64,000 nt of DNA from Pomacea canaliculata (taxonomy: Eukaryota > Mollusca > Gastropoda > Architaenioglossa > Ampullariidae), in contig NC_037600.1 of assembly GCF_003073045.1 (NCBI RefSeq), forward strand, positions 10,094,758-10,158,757, read 5' to 3'. A program made the position numbers and the translations under genes. Under the pieces are notes generated by a model that saw nothing but the letters and a program-made list of their open reading frames with translations, was not told the origin of the DNA and searched no databases. Of the stretch, positions 24,601 to 37,283 are shown piece by piece. Position 1 is the first letter of the stretch. Every line of letters begins with the position of its first letter.

Positions 24601-26215
24601 ATTTCTTGATTGATGTTGGACTGTAAAACAAACTGAATATGCTTGAACAAGAAGCTGATATCTTAAAGCTGACTGTAAATTTGAATAAATCGAATGGATT
24701 TCAGTAAAGGCAGACATCTCTCATCACTAGAAAAGATTTTCTGGTAAAATATCCAAGTGAATGTGGCAAATAAATACAAATATAGAAATGTACATTTTAG
24801 CTAAGGGGAGTTAACTTCATCTCTGTCACTTCACCTCTCCAACTTGATGTTTGGTTTCTGTTGCAAGATGGTTCTAAAGCAAAAAGAAAAAATGCAGCAC
24901 TTCTTTTATTGCCTGTTGTCTGAAATGTGCATGTTTAGGTTATCTAGCAAGACTTACAAAACAAAACAAAAAAAGAATATCAAGCTAAAGAGTGTCTCTT
25001 GAATTTATTGTGCTTTGTTTTAGGCCTAAGATATGTTTTAATATTGAGGAAGTGCATTATTTGAAAAGCAGACTAATTAGTAAATTCGTATTTTAGTAAA
25101 TAAGACAATATACATAATATAAATAAATGTAAACATATTTATGCTATTTATGTCATTCAGCAGGGTTCAAACATGCAAACGGACAGCACAGTAGGATTGA
25201 TGCTAGACTCCGGAGGCAGTCTTCACATTTTTGTCAATAAAGAGAAGTTGTATATTCGTACGAGGTTTCTCAACCCTGCTACGCTGTTTTTGACCTCAGC
25301 TTTGAGGTGAAAAAGGTCAGAAATAATTAACAATATTAAAGTATTTTAAAATCTTATAGTAGTCTGTAGTGTAAATTAGTTTGAAGACGCCAAATGAATA
25401 GTATACATTTGTCTAGCAAAAGTAAAAATGAGTCCCTATTGGGACTTAATGGAGTTTTAGGGTCGTTTTTTAAGAAAGGATGTGACCAATTGGTTATTAC
25501 AAATATCATCATGATGAAGTTTAAATCGCGAAACAACTTGAGATGGTAAGTAGAATAGTAAAGAAAATGGTAGTAGGAAACATTATGCTATAATAGTGCT
25601 ATTTCATTTAGTCTGTTTAATTTTGAACACAGATGTACAGGTTTCTTTCAACTGTTTGACAAGTAAAGTTACTTGAAGATAAAAAAATAACTTAGCAAGA
25701 AAAAAAGTTTACTGAATTTGTTTTCACACTAGGCAATGTGCTTTGTAAAACTGTTTGTGTATATATCAATAAGTGATTTCTGATTTTTGTTTTCTTTAGT
25801 TATGTTACACAACACATAGTGGGCCCTCCAGAAATTTTTACCCCAAAAATCTGTATCTATAAAAAAGAGATGGAAACTTAGATACACAAGATGAATCTTA
25901 TCATGAAATATCACGCTAAATGTAAATATTCCACAACACAATGACATTATTGAGACCAAGAGAAACTATAAAGTAAGAAGAATAAGCAATTGTAGAAAAG
26001 ACTAAGACTCTGATCATGTCCTGGTTTGCTCATGCTGGTGGTATAGTAAGCTTAACAAAAAGCTTAACTTAAGCAACTGTCATTTGACAAGAAAGTGTCT
26101 GTATTAACTGTATTTTTATCTTCTGGATTAAGTTTTGTTTGGGATGGATGATAAAGTTCTTGATATTTTTCTTACTGAACAGGTTCTAGCACTTCCTACA
26201 AGAAAAATGAACTAA
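21627..26215 (+). pseudogene. TRIM-NHR copy 2, multiply frame-broken
   Basis: Exons by splice sites and paralogy: 21627-22692 (ATG 21641), 22851-22986, 23585-23730, 25161-25315 and 26183-26215 (VLALPTRKMN then stop). Exon 1 shows the RING (CPVCHDSF, CDHLLCWKC, CPFC), two B-boxes (CRVCDG ... CLQCNDLFCSSC; CCQHGHILSFYC) and a coiled coil. The NHR-like exons show FHTNRGYNV, FCGITGTHPNDL and CYAVFDLSFEV. Conserved segments switch frame at least four times: near 22195 after the second B-box, near 22925, near 23625 and near 25255. Four breaks in about 1.5 kb of coding sequence make it a decayed copy. It is the most divergent member and keeps all splice junctions in position. Confidence 0.82.
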
Positions 26216-27405
26216 TTTTACGGATGCTCTTAAAGGAGATGGATGCCTAGCTCGTCGGCATCACTAGTCCACAAACAACTTTTCTTACTTACTTGATCTG
26301 TCCGCAGGTGATCTTAAAGTATAAGTTTCTTAACACTTGTTAAACTTTTCAAAAGCTGGTGACTTTCTGATGAGCCTATATAGTGTGTTGTCGTTTTTAA
26401 GGTTAGTCTTTCAGTATTTCGACTAGGAATTGTAGGATTACAGGAGTGGAAATGCTATGGTTGCTTAGATATTGACTTAGGAACTGTAACAGTAAGTATA
26501 AACTGTTGTTAGTTGGATAATTGGACACCTTGTAATAGTACCTTGATGACTCCGAAGAAAAGCTAGAAGTGCATTACTTATGTGTGTAACTTTGATCATT
26601 ATTTCCTAACTAGAACTATTTGAGGTATACTCAATGTTTTGAAACACTACAATTAGCATCTACTGGTATATAAATCAATTTTAAAAGCTTTTGACTTCAG
26701 TGTTCTTTGGTTTGAGTATTATTATTTAATGTTTGATTATCATAAACAGGTGTCAATACTTGGGAATTCATGTAGCCTGGGCTTTGGTCGACTTTTGGTG
26801 TTGTTCAAAGTGGTTTTATGTGGAACAATATGGTTATGATGGCGTCCATTCGATTCGGACGTAAGGTTGATATAGTTGGGACGATATGGTTTTGGGTCGA
26901 CATGACCGCCCCCACCCTCTCGTTTATTGTAGTCTTTGTCTATGACCGAATATCAATCAATTGTGCTTCATTGGCAAACTTTTGCACAAGTCACGTGTTT
27001 ATAATAAATAAGACTCGTGTGAACTATTGTTTGTACTTTGCTGAAATGTTTTGCAGAAATCATATAAAATTTAGTGCATTTTAAGAAAGCGGTTTTTGTC
27101 GACCAATGTACACATGTATTTCAACAAATACTTTAAACTGTACAGTGTAATATAACAAACACACACTTACCTTGCAAATTCACGAAGTATTACACACACA
27201 CACACACACAACTTAACGCACGACGAACCCGCAAATGACGATGGTGAAGAGATTTTTGGAGGTGAATCGACTCGAAGAGGCACAAGTTCAAAGGAATGTA
27301 ACTGAGAGAGCAAAACGGCAAAGAAACACATTATGTGTTTTTTAAAGAACTTTATTTCTCTACCGTCAGACATTACAGACATTAAATCGCAAGGAAATAA
27401 GTAAT
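26216..27405. other. Intergenic between copies 2 and 3
   Basis: No gene recognised. The 88-aa open frame at 26818-27084 has no family motif. A CA-repeat lies at about 27192-27210. Confidence 0.4.
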
Positions 27406-27426
27406 TGTCTGTCTGTCTGACTGTCC

Positions 27427-27482
<56 letters not shown>
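27406..27482. repeat. (TGTC)n microsatellite
   Basis: About 19 near-perfect TGTC units, interrupted by 'tgactgtcc' near the left end. It lies just before the start of the duplicated promoter unit of copy 3. Confidence 0.95.
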
Positions 27483-27494
27483 ATTTCTCATAAC

Positions 27495-28151
27495 ATGTGG
27501 CCATGCAGACGACAATCTACCCGCTACGTCATTCGAGACAAATAATCTTCAATTCCTTTTGACGTCACGTCATGATGCAATATTGTGAATTGTGTCACCA
27601 AGTCACGTGACTTCCAGGCGACTGCCCTAGATCATGACCACAGATATAATCACTAAAAATTAACACATGACAATAAATAACACATAGCAGCGTGTAATTG
27701 AGTCGCGAAGTCTCACAAAGACTTCTAGTAGGATTTCTATCACACCTGTCCAACTCAGGTGTGTCTTTTCAAAAATGGGGGAGGGACAGGGTAGCGTCAG
27801 TACGTTTCTTGTGACAAGGGCGTTGTCTTATAGACGCTATCAGTAGATATATGGTACTTTCGTTTTCGCTTTACTAGGGTATATAACTTGATTGTAAATA
27901 CCTGGCTGACACGATGCTACTTTCGCTTTCGCTTTACTAGATGAGTTTCCAGTTAGCTTGACTCGAAATACCTGGAATACACTTACTACGGTGGCGTGTA
28001 CTGCTCACCTGGACATCAATCACGTGAGAGTGTACCTGACGTGTCAACTCACATTGTAAGTGTAAGGAACCATTCCAGTTACTTAAATCACCAGTCATTT
28101 CAACCAAACTGAGGCTTTAAAGTGTACCTCGAGGGATAGTGAAGAAAAACA
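27495..28151 (+). promoter_or_regulatory. Duplicated 5' flank and leader exon of copy 3
   Basis: This block is closely similar to 36545-37283 upstream of copy 4, including 'ctacgtcattcgagacaaa', 'gtcaccaagtcacgtgact' and 'cctgtccaactcaggtgtg'. Its conservation in two paralogs and its end at a GTAAGT donor (28152-28157) suggest it holds the promoter and an untranslated leader exon spliced to the acceptor at 28787-28789. The transcription start is not determined. Confidence 0.55.
27855..27940 (+). promoter_or_regulatory. Two ISRE/IRF-like motifs upstream of copy 3
   Basis: TACTTTCGTTTTCGCTTTAC (27855-27874) and CTACTTTCGCTTTCGCTTTA (27918-27937) both contain TTTCNNTTTC, the reverse complement of the GAAANNGAAA core bound by interferon regulatory factors in animals. 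They are direct repeats about 63 bp apart, about 220-290 bp upstream of the presumed leader-exon donor. Function is inferred from the motif only. Confidence 0.45.
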
Positions 28152-28789
28152 GTAAGTAGAGGTAAATATGTGTAAATGCATGTGTGAATGAAGGCTAGGA
28201 TCTAGATTACACAGTGTCAATAACAGAAAATAATTTTCTGAGAAATAAATTTGATTTGAGTTTGAAGTCTGATTTCATTTGAAAAGGTTTATTTATGTTG
28301 ATAATTTCTTCTTAATATTTAATGGATGATAGGTTAATATTTCGTCACAACTATCGAGTCAGAGAAGGGAGGCTACCCTAAAAGGCACTTTACATGTTTC
28401 TGGATTACCTCCCATTTTAACATGTTTGTACATCTCATACTATTTTCACTTTCATTTCAAGTACATCGCAATTTTGGAAACATTGTTAATCACTGAGGGA
28501 TAAAATCAGTCGTAGAAAAGGAAGGGTTTTGTTCAGCAAGGAATGTTGTCTAAAACTTTGCAATGACACAATGTACGTGGTGTCTAATTTACACGCTTTA
28601 CACATCAGTCATTTTGGGAACGTGTCAGACACATTTGATTTTTCACAAGCAGAGATACAATTTTAGCTGTTTGATACTCTTTACATTTCTTTTTATCTGA
28701 TACCTAAATACAAACACGTTTAAAGCTGTATGATCTGTATAATTTTTAAATTTTAGAAATTTATTTGCTCACTGTCATGTTTTTTTCAG

Positions 28790-31700
28790 TTGATCTGAAT
28801 TTCAAGATGGCAACGACATCAGGTACTCAGGAGCCTCATGAGACAGAATGCTCAGTGTGCCGAGGAAACTTCGTCGTGCCCAAGATTTTACAGTGTGGTC
28901 ATATCTTCTGCAGGGATTGTATTGTCTCTGTTATAAACTCCAAGCGACAGCCTAATTGTCCTCTTTGCAGAAATGCCATCGTCGACCCAACAGAACAGGA
29001 GGCAGGAATAATTCCTGAAAGCATCGCCGACTCTCTGCCACAGGATTTTGCCATGGATGCACTAGCTGCAAGTGTAGAGGCACTGGCTCAGGAGCCCGTA
29101 TGTTGCGTGTGTGATGACGTCAGGGCCGACTCCATATGCTTGCAGTGTCGCGACATGTTGTGTCCAGTCTGCACCAAGGTTCATAAAAAGCTGTCTGCGA
29201 CCCGCGGTCACGATGTGGAGAGTCTCAGCACTGTCACAGCGAAACAGTTGGCCACCAGCCGCCCCACACCATGTGCTGATCACGTGGACCAACAGGCAGG
29301 TCTCTTCTGCACTCATCATGGCGTCGCTATTTGCGCCACCTGTGCTATCGCCAAACACAGAGCATGTCCAGATGTGAAGGACCTTGCAAGTAAAGTGCAA
29401 TCAGCCGAAAAGGGGATCAACGGTCTGGTAGACACGCTTACTGCCGCGGAGACGATGATGGAACAAAGTATAGATCAACTGGACTTGTGCCTGAAGGAAT
29501 CGGCTCCTGTCAACTTCTTTGTGACAGTCTGTTGACGCTTTGTAGCAAACAAAAGGAATTATTAACATCCCCTGATTCGAAGAGGTCCTAAAATCGGTTT
29601 GTGACACCAAAGAAAAAGTTCGCGAGCGCCTGGCGAGACTCAAATTACACAAGCGTGTCGTGTCACGCACCAAAGAAGTATGTCCGCGGTCTGCTCTCAT
29701 TTTCGCCAAGAAATCTCTAAGGACAGAATAAAGACTCTAGATCTCACTGTCACTCTGCCTGCAGCTGTGACCACGTCATCTCTGAACACGTTTATCAAAC
29801 GGATAAGAACAGAATTGAGACAAAGGGAACAGCAAAAGAAAATGTCTAATGTAAGAGCATTTAAATTTTTCAATGCTTGAACGTTTTTGATATTGTATAA
29901 TAAATCAAGTACTTTTAAGATGTTGCATACAATACATAACTTTGTTATCTCTTATCTTGGTAGTATTTATATAACATTAGGGCCGATGAAATGTGTAACA
30001 ATGTTAAACTCTTGAATGGCGCAGGAAAAGAAACCAACTTTCCACAAAAATCGCGGCTGCAGTGTCTTGCTGACATTGGAATGATACTTGTGCGGATTGC
30101 CAAGATCTTCTGGAGGAGTTGTAGTAACATCCTGCGCTCTGGAGTCACAAGTGTATTACGCGGTAAAGTTAAATCTTTGTTTTTTTCAACATTCAGAGCG
30201 CTATGGTAATGATAAGACAAAGATGGGAATCAATCAAAGCAAAATAAAAATGTAGCATAGCGTCAATATTTTGACTGTCATTAAGATTTGTTACTCAAAG
30301 CTTCACTTTAGTGCTAGGCGGTGTTATAGTATGGAGCAGAAGGCTAGTTTAAAAATGAGCTTAATGTAAGAAGTTTCTGCTTAAATATGTATGCAGTGGC
30401 GACCTTAACTATTGTTTCTCTTTTTTCAGGTAGTAATATCGCACATGAGACGAGAATGGCAGCCTAATGATATCATGTTTTGTGGAGTAACAAGCACACA
30501 TCCAAACGATCTGACCATAAAGAGTTGTATATGGGACATGGAGGATGTGTTGACAGTGTGTCCTGAAAGAGACTACGTAGGTAACATCTCCGTGGCAATG
30601 GCCTATAACCTTTCCAATCTCTTTTTTTTCTCTTGAACTCTTTCCCCCACATTCTTTCCTTTTATTACTATTTATATCTCTCCTTCTCACTTAAGAAATT
30701 TGGCACTTTGTAAGGTTGTTCTGGAAAACATGTGAAACGTTTGCTTTATCTGGGCAAGTATCCGACTTTGTTTTAGATTCCCACCTGTACGTATAACAAT
30801 AAACAGCAACCAATATGACAGTTTCCTTCCAAACGCTAGCAAGTTCTCATATACTACATAACACCAACGGTGAACACAGCTCTACAAAGTTAGCGGCACT
30901 AGACACCAAGTTCAATATAAAAGCAAGTTCTGCTCAGATACGTGTTCTCTACAGTGGCGTTCAGATGAGATAATAAAATAACACAACAGCAGTTAAATTT
31001 AAAGATAAATATAATTTGAAAAAAAATTAACCACCAATAATTATAATATCACAAGTTAAAAAATGAAATCTAAACTCATTAATGAACACCTAGTTCAAGC
31101 GCACTAACAATTCCCTTTCCAGTCAAGTTTCCAATGTTCATTCACTTCCGACAACGCAGTCCCTCACACGGCGTCCACTTTAACAGAAATACTCTCCACT
31201 TCTGCCGCTGCCGTACCCATAGCTCAGTACGATCCAACACCGACACCCGACGAACACAAATGGAGAACCGGAGGAAGAAATAAAAATAAAATAAAAACCT
31301 GGCATACCAGTCTTTAGAATCAATGCTTACAAAAGCATCTCCCCAACCAATAATCTACTCTCTCTCTAAAAACAAAAATTCCACCACTAATTCACAACAT
31401 TCAAAACTACATCAACGACAGTCTTTAAATAAAAATTGACACAAACTCACCTGAGCAGGTTCAGTTTGAAAACTTTTCTCGGAACGTCTGATCAGGGTCA
31501 GCACTTTTACAATATCGAGGAGACTTCGCCGACCCAAGAAAGAGAGACTACTACACAAATGAAAAACGAAGTACAACAAAACACATTTTTCCATTCCTCC
31601 TTTTGTTTACACTTTCCATCTATTAACAGCCCTGAATTAAATTGTCGGCCCATCTTATGAGTTACAGGCAGACGCACACTCCGGTTGTCTCTAAAACTAT

Positions 31701-32855
31701 TACACATAGAGCAGCAGTTTAAGTAAACACTTAAGTTGAATATATTGGCGTGTGTTGTCTGAAGAATCTTGCCTAATCAGGCTTTTCTTATCGCTATACA
31801 ACAGTGTCTTGAGGAGAATGTACGAGACTATAAAGTCGTACACATCATGATGGATCTCACCAACAACCTTCACGTTTACCTCGACAACAAAGTACTTGGG
31901 TATCGTTTTGAAAGATGTTCCTCGACCCTGCTACCCCGTGTTTGACCTTTGCGTCAATGCAGAAATGGTGAGAATCATTCAAAGTGTGCTAAAGCTAAAG
32001 GGTACGGATACCCCTAGGTTTGTCTGACTTAAAGAAATTTTAAACTTCAAATGCCTTAATATAACATATAAAATTTGCAAAGAAGCACAAACAGACATCT
32101 AAGGATGAAACGCAATCTGTATATTTTAACTTGTGTGCTAAATCTAATGTTTGATGCGCCTTGGTTTGTCTCACTGAAGAAGAAATAAATTTTAAACTTC
32201 AAATTAAATAATACAAAATATTTGTTAAAAAGAAAAAAACATTTCGCGTTCACATTTCCAGCTACCATCACAAACGTCATTTTCTTCTTAATAGCTGTTA
32301 CATCTTCACATTTGGTTTGAGGTTGTCATAGATTTGTCGTAAAAAAAACTTTCACACTAGAATACTGCACGTAGGGTATCATGAGGTTTAGAAAAGAGTA
32401 CTAATAATGAGAAGCTTTTACTCAATTCCCAACGTTTAAAGCTATGTTTTATGACCGAAGAAAAAAATGCCACATCAATACATGTGACAACACCAGGTTT
32501 GAATTCAGCTGAAAGAGGAAACTGGATTCAACTTCTCAAAAATAAAAGACAAGTGTTACCCTGCTATTTAATTATTCTCCTTAAATGTATTGAAATAGTT
32601 GTGAAGAGTCTTCTGCAAGTACATCTGGATTGCTTGTCATTGTTACATTTATTGTAAAGATTATACCTACTGCAAAAGCTCAATAAGAAAGCGCCTGCAT
32701 CTGTGACATTCTTCATTGACTATCAACTGTGTTTTTGTTTCACGTCCAATTATCTTTACAAAATAGTGAAAATATTAGAAATTTTTATTTATTTTTTTAT
32801 TTTTTTTTCCTGGCAGATATTGTCTTCTTCTGTCACCAAAGTATCAACTCGATAA
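28790..32855 (+). pseudogene. TRIM-NHR copy 3, frame-broken
   Basis: Exons: 28790-29850 (ATG 28807), 30025-30162, 30430-30576, 31805-31967 and 32817-32855 (ILSSSVTKVSTR then stop). RING (CSVCRGNF, CGHIFCRDC, CPLC), two B-boxes (CCVCDDV ... CLQCRDMLCPVC; CADHVDQQAGLFC) and a coiled coil are intact up to about 29505. Against its close paralog copy 4, single-base differences shift the frame near 29505, 29580 and 29718 in exon 1, twice in exon 2 (near 30082 and 30105, partly compensating) and once in exon 4 (near 31890). Exon 3 (FCGVTSTHPNDL) is intact. The intron between exons 3 and 4 holds an ~850-bp insertion absent from copy 4. It is probably a pseudogene, although its promoter keeps two IRF-like motifs. 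Confidence 0.8.
30840..31690. mobile_element. Inserted sequence in the copy 3 intron, family unknown
   Basis: Flanking intron sequence matches copy 4 on both sides: 'gacagtttccttc' and 'agcaagttc' on the left, 'tctctaaaacta' and 'tgtgttgtctgaagaatc' on the right. About 850 bp in between has no counterpart in copy 4. No terminal repeat or coding motif was recognised, so the insert's nature is open; a deletion in copy 4 would also fit. Confidence 0.5.
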
Positions 32856-33229
32856 TTTGAAGATCAGAGAAGGGAGCAGCCAGCAAGCAGTTTACCATTT
32901 TCTGTCTTGCATTCGCTCTGAAATTACTTTATTATGAACGCTTCTTGCGGTTACACCTGTGAATAATATTGGTACCTTTTTTATCTAAAGTTGTCAGTGT
33001 TTAGTATAGCACCTCTTCGAAATAGGAAATTATTCCCCTTTTCCATCATTATCGTTTGCACCCTTTTCCCATCTTTAGCACGACCTGACCAGGTATACAG
33101 AAAGTTGAGATGACATAGTAGAGCAGGGTAGTGTCCATCGACGCTGGATGCGGCACGGTACTGACCCTTTGTGGATTAACCTCGTCTAGACGAGGTATGA
33201 CATCTTTTGGGGTTTGTGCTTATGGAATT

Positions 33230-35400
33230 GTAATAGAACTCACGTAGGTTTCAAAGTTGTAAACACAAATATATGAGAGAAAGATGTGAGGATTGGAGAA
33301 TATGGGTTAGAAAAGTAGTATTGTGCAAACTCGGGTTACCAGTTTCTTCCGGTGTGGGATAATTGAATTGGAGCCCTTCTGAAGGAGGAACAATCACCTC
33401 CACAGACAATTCCGTCGGCCTAGTGACGTCACCGTGGAGTACCTTTGCTTTGACCCCGTGAACCTCCTCCCCGACACGGCAGAGTGCCATACGTCGCTGA
33501 GTTACACAGAGCGACCAAAGAGTTTCACGAAAAACCACCTCTAGTGGATTATAAGTGTATTTTGTGTTATTTATATTTAAGCTGACCGAGATACGAAGGG
33601 TGTCAACCCTACTCTAGTCAGACGTCGTACTGTGAGTATAGTTATAGGCGACTGATATTTTGAAAAGAGATTAAGATGAAGCTTAGAGAGGGTGTGATGG
33701 TGAGTCAGTGTACATGGTTAGGAACTGATTCTTCGAGGATTCGAACATTGGAAACTGTTTTTAAGTTATGAACTGAAAGATTGATATATATATACAATTA
33801 CGAGTAGATGCTATTGCATTATCAGATGTTTACTAGTCATAGATGGTTTTGAGCTTCTTCTCTAAAGAACTGTACGTTGAGACATTTTTGTATAAATATA
33901 TTTATCTGTATTGAAATATATTATTACGAGTAGATGCTATTGCATTATCAGATGTTTGCTAGTCATAGATGGTTTTGACCTTCTTCTCTAAAGAACTGTA
34001 CGTTGAGACATTTTTGTATAAATATATTTATCTGTGTTCTATGTCGTAAAGTCCTGAGCAGCTTGATGACATGATGTGGACAGACTCAGGCAATCGTTGT
34101 ATTGTGCGTTAAAAGACCGCGTGTGGACGTCGTGTGTGTGATGCTCTTGTGAAAGCCGGCGTCCGTGACACTGGTGACCCCAACGTGATTGCGGGGCTGT
34201 CTGCGCCGTGTGAAAAGTTGTTGTGTGGAAGGATTGTTTTTTGCCGAGTCTTGTATTTAACGGTTTAGCGGTCCAAGCATCGATGTTTTTGTTGATTTTC
34301 ACTTTTTTCCCCATATCTAGTTCCACGGGTCTACGGGTCTGTAAAGTTCTACCCGTAGTAAGGGCATAGCCTCTGTCTCTACTGTATTCTGTCTTTCTTT
34401 CCCAGCTACCATTTCCTTACCACTTGGCATTGTGTTTATTGAAAGAGGGTTGTTAGTGTCTGAGTGTGTGATTATTTCCCCCTTTAGTTACCCTATTCTC
34501 TTGTTTAGAAAAAACTTGTGGCTGTTCCTCATATCTTTTTTCTAACTTTACACCATGGATATTCAGTAGTGTTGATATTGCATTTAAATAATCTGACTGC
34601 TCTTTGTTTGCTCGTTGATATTGGTAGTGTGTTTATTGCACCTTTAGATATTAGAGATTGGCATTGTGGGTTTTTTGGGTGTATACCTCTAGATTTGGAT
34701 TTGAGATATGCTTATGTACACAGCTTTGATTGATGGTAAAGGATAGTTGTTTTTTGAATAACCATGAACTAGGGATTGCACTTTGAAGTGTTTGCATCTG
34801 TATCTGACCCAAGGATTGCTATTCTCTCTTTGAGTTTGAGAATCACTGTTAAGGCACATTTTGACATTGTGATTACATAGCTATCTGCTTGTATCTGGGA
34901 GATAATTTTATGTGAAATTTATTTTTTTTTTTTTTTTTTTTTTTTTTGCTAATTTTGTGGGTACATAGCCCGCCATTGTCACAAAAAAGGCTCATATAGA
35001 AACTAAAATTAACTTAGAAATCGTCCAGCTGTGTGTTAGAAACTTTGAGAAAACTTTGGAAGTGGGAAAAATCAGCTAACGATGTGTATTACGGAGCAGA
35101 GGAGGGTTTGACAAAACAATTCAGAGAACTGGAACAAAAATACTATGAGATAAAAGGAAGGAAATTTTATCTGAGAACAAAGCGTCAGTTTGAAGAGAAG
35201 TCATCGGCATCTTGTTTAAAGTCCATCAGAAGAACTTCATTAAACTCAAGACTAAACCTGGAAAGGTCCAGAAAAAAACAGTATTTCTAGCGAATGTGAC
35301 TGCTTTCAACGAATTAGAATACCAGCTGCTGGACTTTTGTGGAAAATAAGAAATGGTATAGTAAAGCAAATATGTGAAAAATTTTTTAGGAGGGGAGGAG
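33230..35400 (+). mobile_element. Old Gypsy-like LTR retrotransposon remnant
   Basis: TGGTGACCCCAACGTGA (34172-34188) matches, with one mismatch, the primer-binding site complementary to tRNA-Trp used by CsRn1-like Gypsy elements. It is preceded by an LTR-like end '...CCGTGACA'. Near 35390-35403 a purine tract (AGGAGGGGAGGAG) is followed by TGTCACGG, as at the start of a 3' LTR. The interior is largely lost, and no complete gag or pol was recognised. The element lies in the unit of copy 3 but not that of copy 4. It looks old and broken; the outer limits are approximate. Confidence 0.4.
33800..34035. repeat. Two-copy tandem repeat, 126-bp period
   Basis: 'cgagtagatgctattgcat' at about 33801 recurs at 33927. 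Nearly the whole 126-bp unit, down to 'tttttgtataaatatattta', is repeated with few differences. It lies within the presumed LTR of the Gypsy-like remnant. Confidence 0.85.
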
Positions 35401-35439
35401 TGTCACGGACCTCCCGTTATCTGAAGTCTTTGTGACTCT

Positions 35440-36544
35440 TTTGTGGGTTTAATAAACATTTTACGGTGAAAACAAGTATTTGCAAGTTATGTATAGATAA
35501 CAGATTTGTTGATGAATGGAAGGATTATTCGCTGCTGGTAATGATGAGGAAATTATAAAATGAGACTGAGAATGGCAGGCATGTTTACGTCGGTAGTACG
35601 TATAAAACCTTTTACAGAACATTTCAAATTTACTTTAAAAATTGTATGTACGGTATGTAAATTATATCCACACAGAAACACATAACCTAAACACACATAT
35701 ACACACATACACCCCTGCAAATACACATATATAAGTGCAATCGCACACATAAAATGTATACAAACGTGTTTGCATACATGCACACATATGCTTACACTTA
35801 CATACGCGCAAATATGCATACAGAAAAGCGCATACAAGCACGCATGCGCAGAAAATGTGGATGGTAGTGTTGGGGAAGATAATTGCTCATAAAAGGACGT
35901 AAACTTTGACAATCCACCTTGTAGATTTACTTTCAGGCCATAATGGTTATGGCTATAAGTGTTTGAGAACCTCGAGCAGAAGTTGTTCTCAACAGCAACG
36001 TGAGGACAAAGTAATTAGGGAAGTAATCACTTTATTGTATGCAGGATTAACATTAACATTTACATTGTGTGGCTGGCATTTTTTTTCGTAAGCCCACGTA
36101 TCAACATGTACATAGAAGATAAAGCTCGAACCACATCTTATCATCTCAAAGGGATTCGTGCTTGTGCGTATGTGTGTGTGTGCTCACTTACAAAAAGGAG
36201 GTCAGAGATGTGCTCCGATAGAAAGAAGGCAGCAAACAGGTCAAGACGGTGTTCGTTAAATGACAACCGCGGCACAGGACCAGGTAAGCTGCTTCAGGAC
36301 TGTCATGTACACAGCTTATAACAGTCCATACGCTTTTCTGAACTCTAAAGTAAAAGAATGTTTCTGAGCAGAAAAATCCGGTGGAAGCGTGTAGATTGTG
36401 GGAATGGATGGAAGAAAGAGATAAAAAATTAAAGGGATGAAGTATGAACACGTATCCATTGTATATATGACCGCACATTGATAATGCATCGTCAGACTAC
36501 AGACGGTACTGTATACCAACATGTATTAAATGCCATGAAGACTT
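35440..36544. repeat. Downstream flank of copy 3, duplicated at 41705-42870
   Basis: Shares ordered blocks with 41705-42870: 'acaagtatttgca', 'ttacgtcggtagta'/'gtacgtcggtagta', the (CA)-rich run of short 'acacacatac' motifs, 'ataacagtc' and 'tgaccgcacattgataa'. It is the tail of the ~6-9-kb segmental unit that carries copies 3 and 4. No gene is recognised in it. Confidence 0.7.
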
Positions 36545-37283
36545 TGGCCATGAAGACGACAACCTACCAGCTACGTCATTCGAGACAAACAAAATCTTAA
36601 AGTCCTTTTGACGTCACGTCATGATGCAATATTGTGAAATGTGTCACCAAGTCACGTGACTTCCAGGCGACTGCCCCAAGATCATGGCCACAGATATAAT
36701 CACTAAAATTAACACATGACAACAAATAACACATGGCAGCGTGTACTTGAGCCGCGAAGTGTCACAAAGACTTCTACTAGGATTTCTATCACACCTGTCC
36801 AACTCAGGTGTGTCTTTCCAAAAATAGTCCCCAAAAGTGTAGCAGCAGTACGTTCCTAGTGACAAGGGCATTGTCTTATAGACGCTATCAACAGCTATGA
36901 TGTACGAGGGTATATTCCAACTAGCTTGCTTGTAAATACCTGGCTTACACTATGCTACTTTCGTTTTCGTTTTACTAAATGAGTTTCCAGTTAGCTTGAC
37001 TCGAAATACCCGGAATACACAAAAGACGGTGACGTGTGCTGCTCACCTGGACAACAAACACGCACTGAAAGTTTACTTAAAGTTTACATTTCAGTGTGTA
37101 AGGAGCCATTGGAGGAGTAGTCTCGTTAGTTGGACATCAATCACGCGCTGAAAGTGTACCTGACGTGTCAACTCACATTTAAGTGTGTAAAGAACCATTG
37201 CAGGAGTAGTCTGGTTATTTAAATCGTCATTACAACCAAACTGAGGTTTTAAAGTGTACCTCGAGGGATAGTGAAGAAAAACA
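36545..37283 (+). promoter_or_regulatory. Duplicated 5' flank and leader exon of copy 4
   Basis: Paralogous to 27495-28151. It holds one IRF-like motif, TTTCGTTTTCGTTTTACT (36959-36976), where copy 3 has two; the first copy-3 motif is missing here by an apparent small deletion. An internal ~95-bp tandem duplication (about 37035-37225, with 'ggaggagtagtct' and 'gcaggagtagtct') is present only in this unit. The leader exon presumably ends at the GTAAGT donor at 37284. Confidence 0.5.

Noticed and set aside
27406-27482. CRISPR-like or structured repeat array
   Set aside because: Simple 4-bp microsatellite with no spacers, in animal nuclear DNA.
28765-29535. Copy 3 exon 1 as a complete 256-aa short protein
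   Set aside because: The open frame ends where copy 4 shows continuous homology in another frame, so the stop is a frameshift product, not a natural end.
35033-35290. 85-aa basic open frame in the Gypsy-like remnant as a gene
   Set aside because: No recognisable domain and inside a degraded element.
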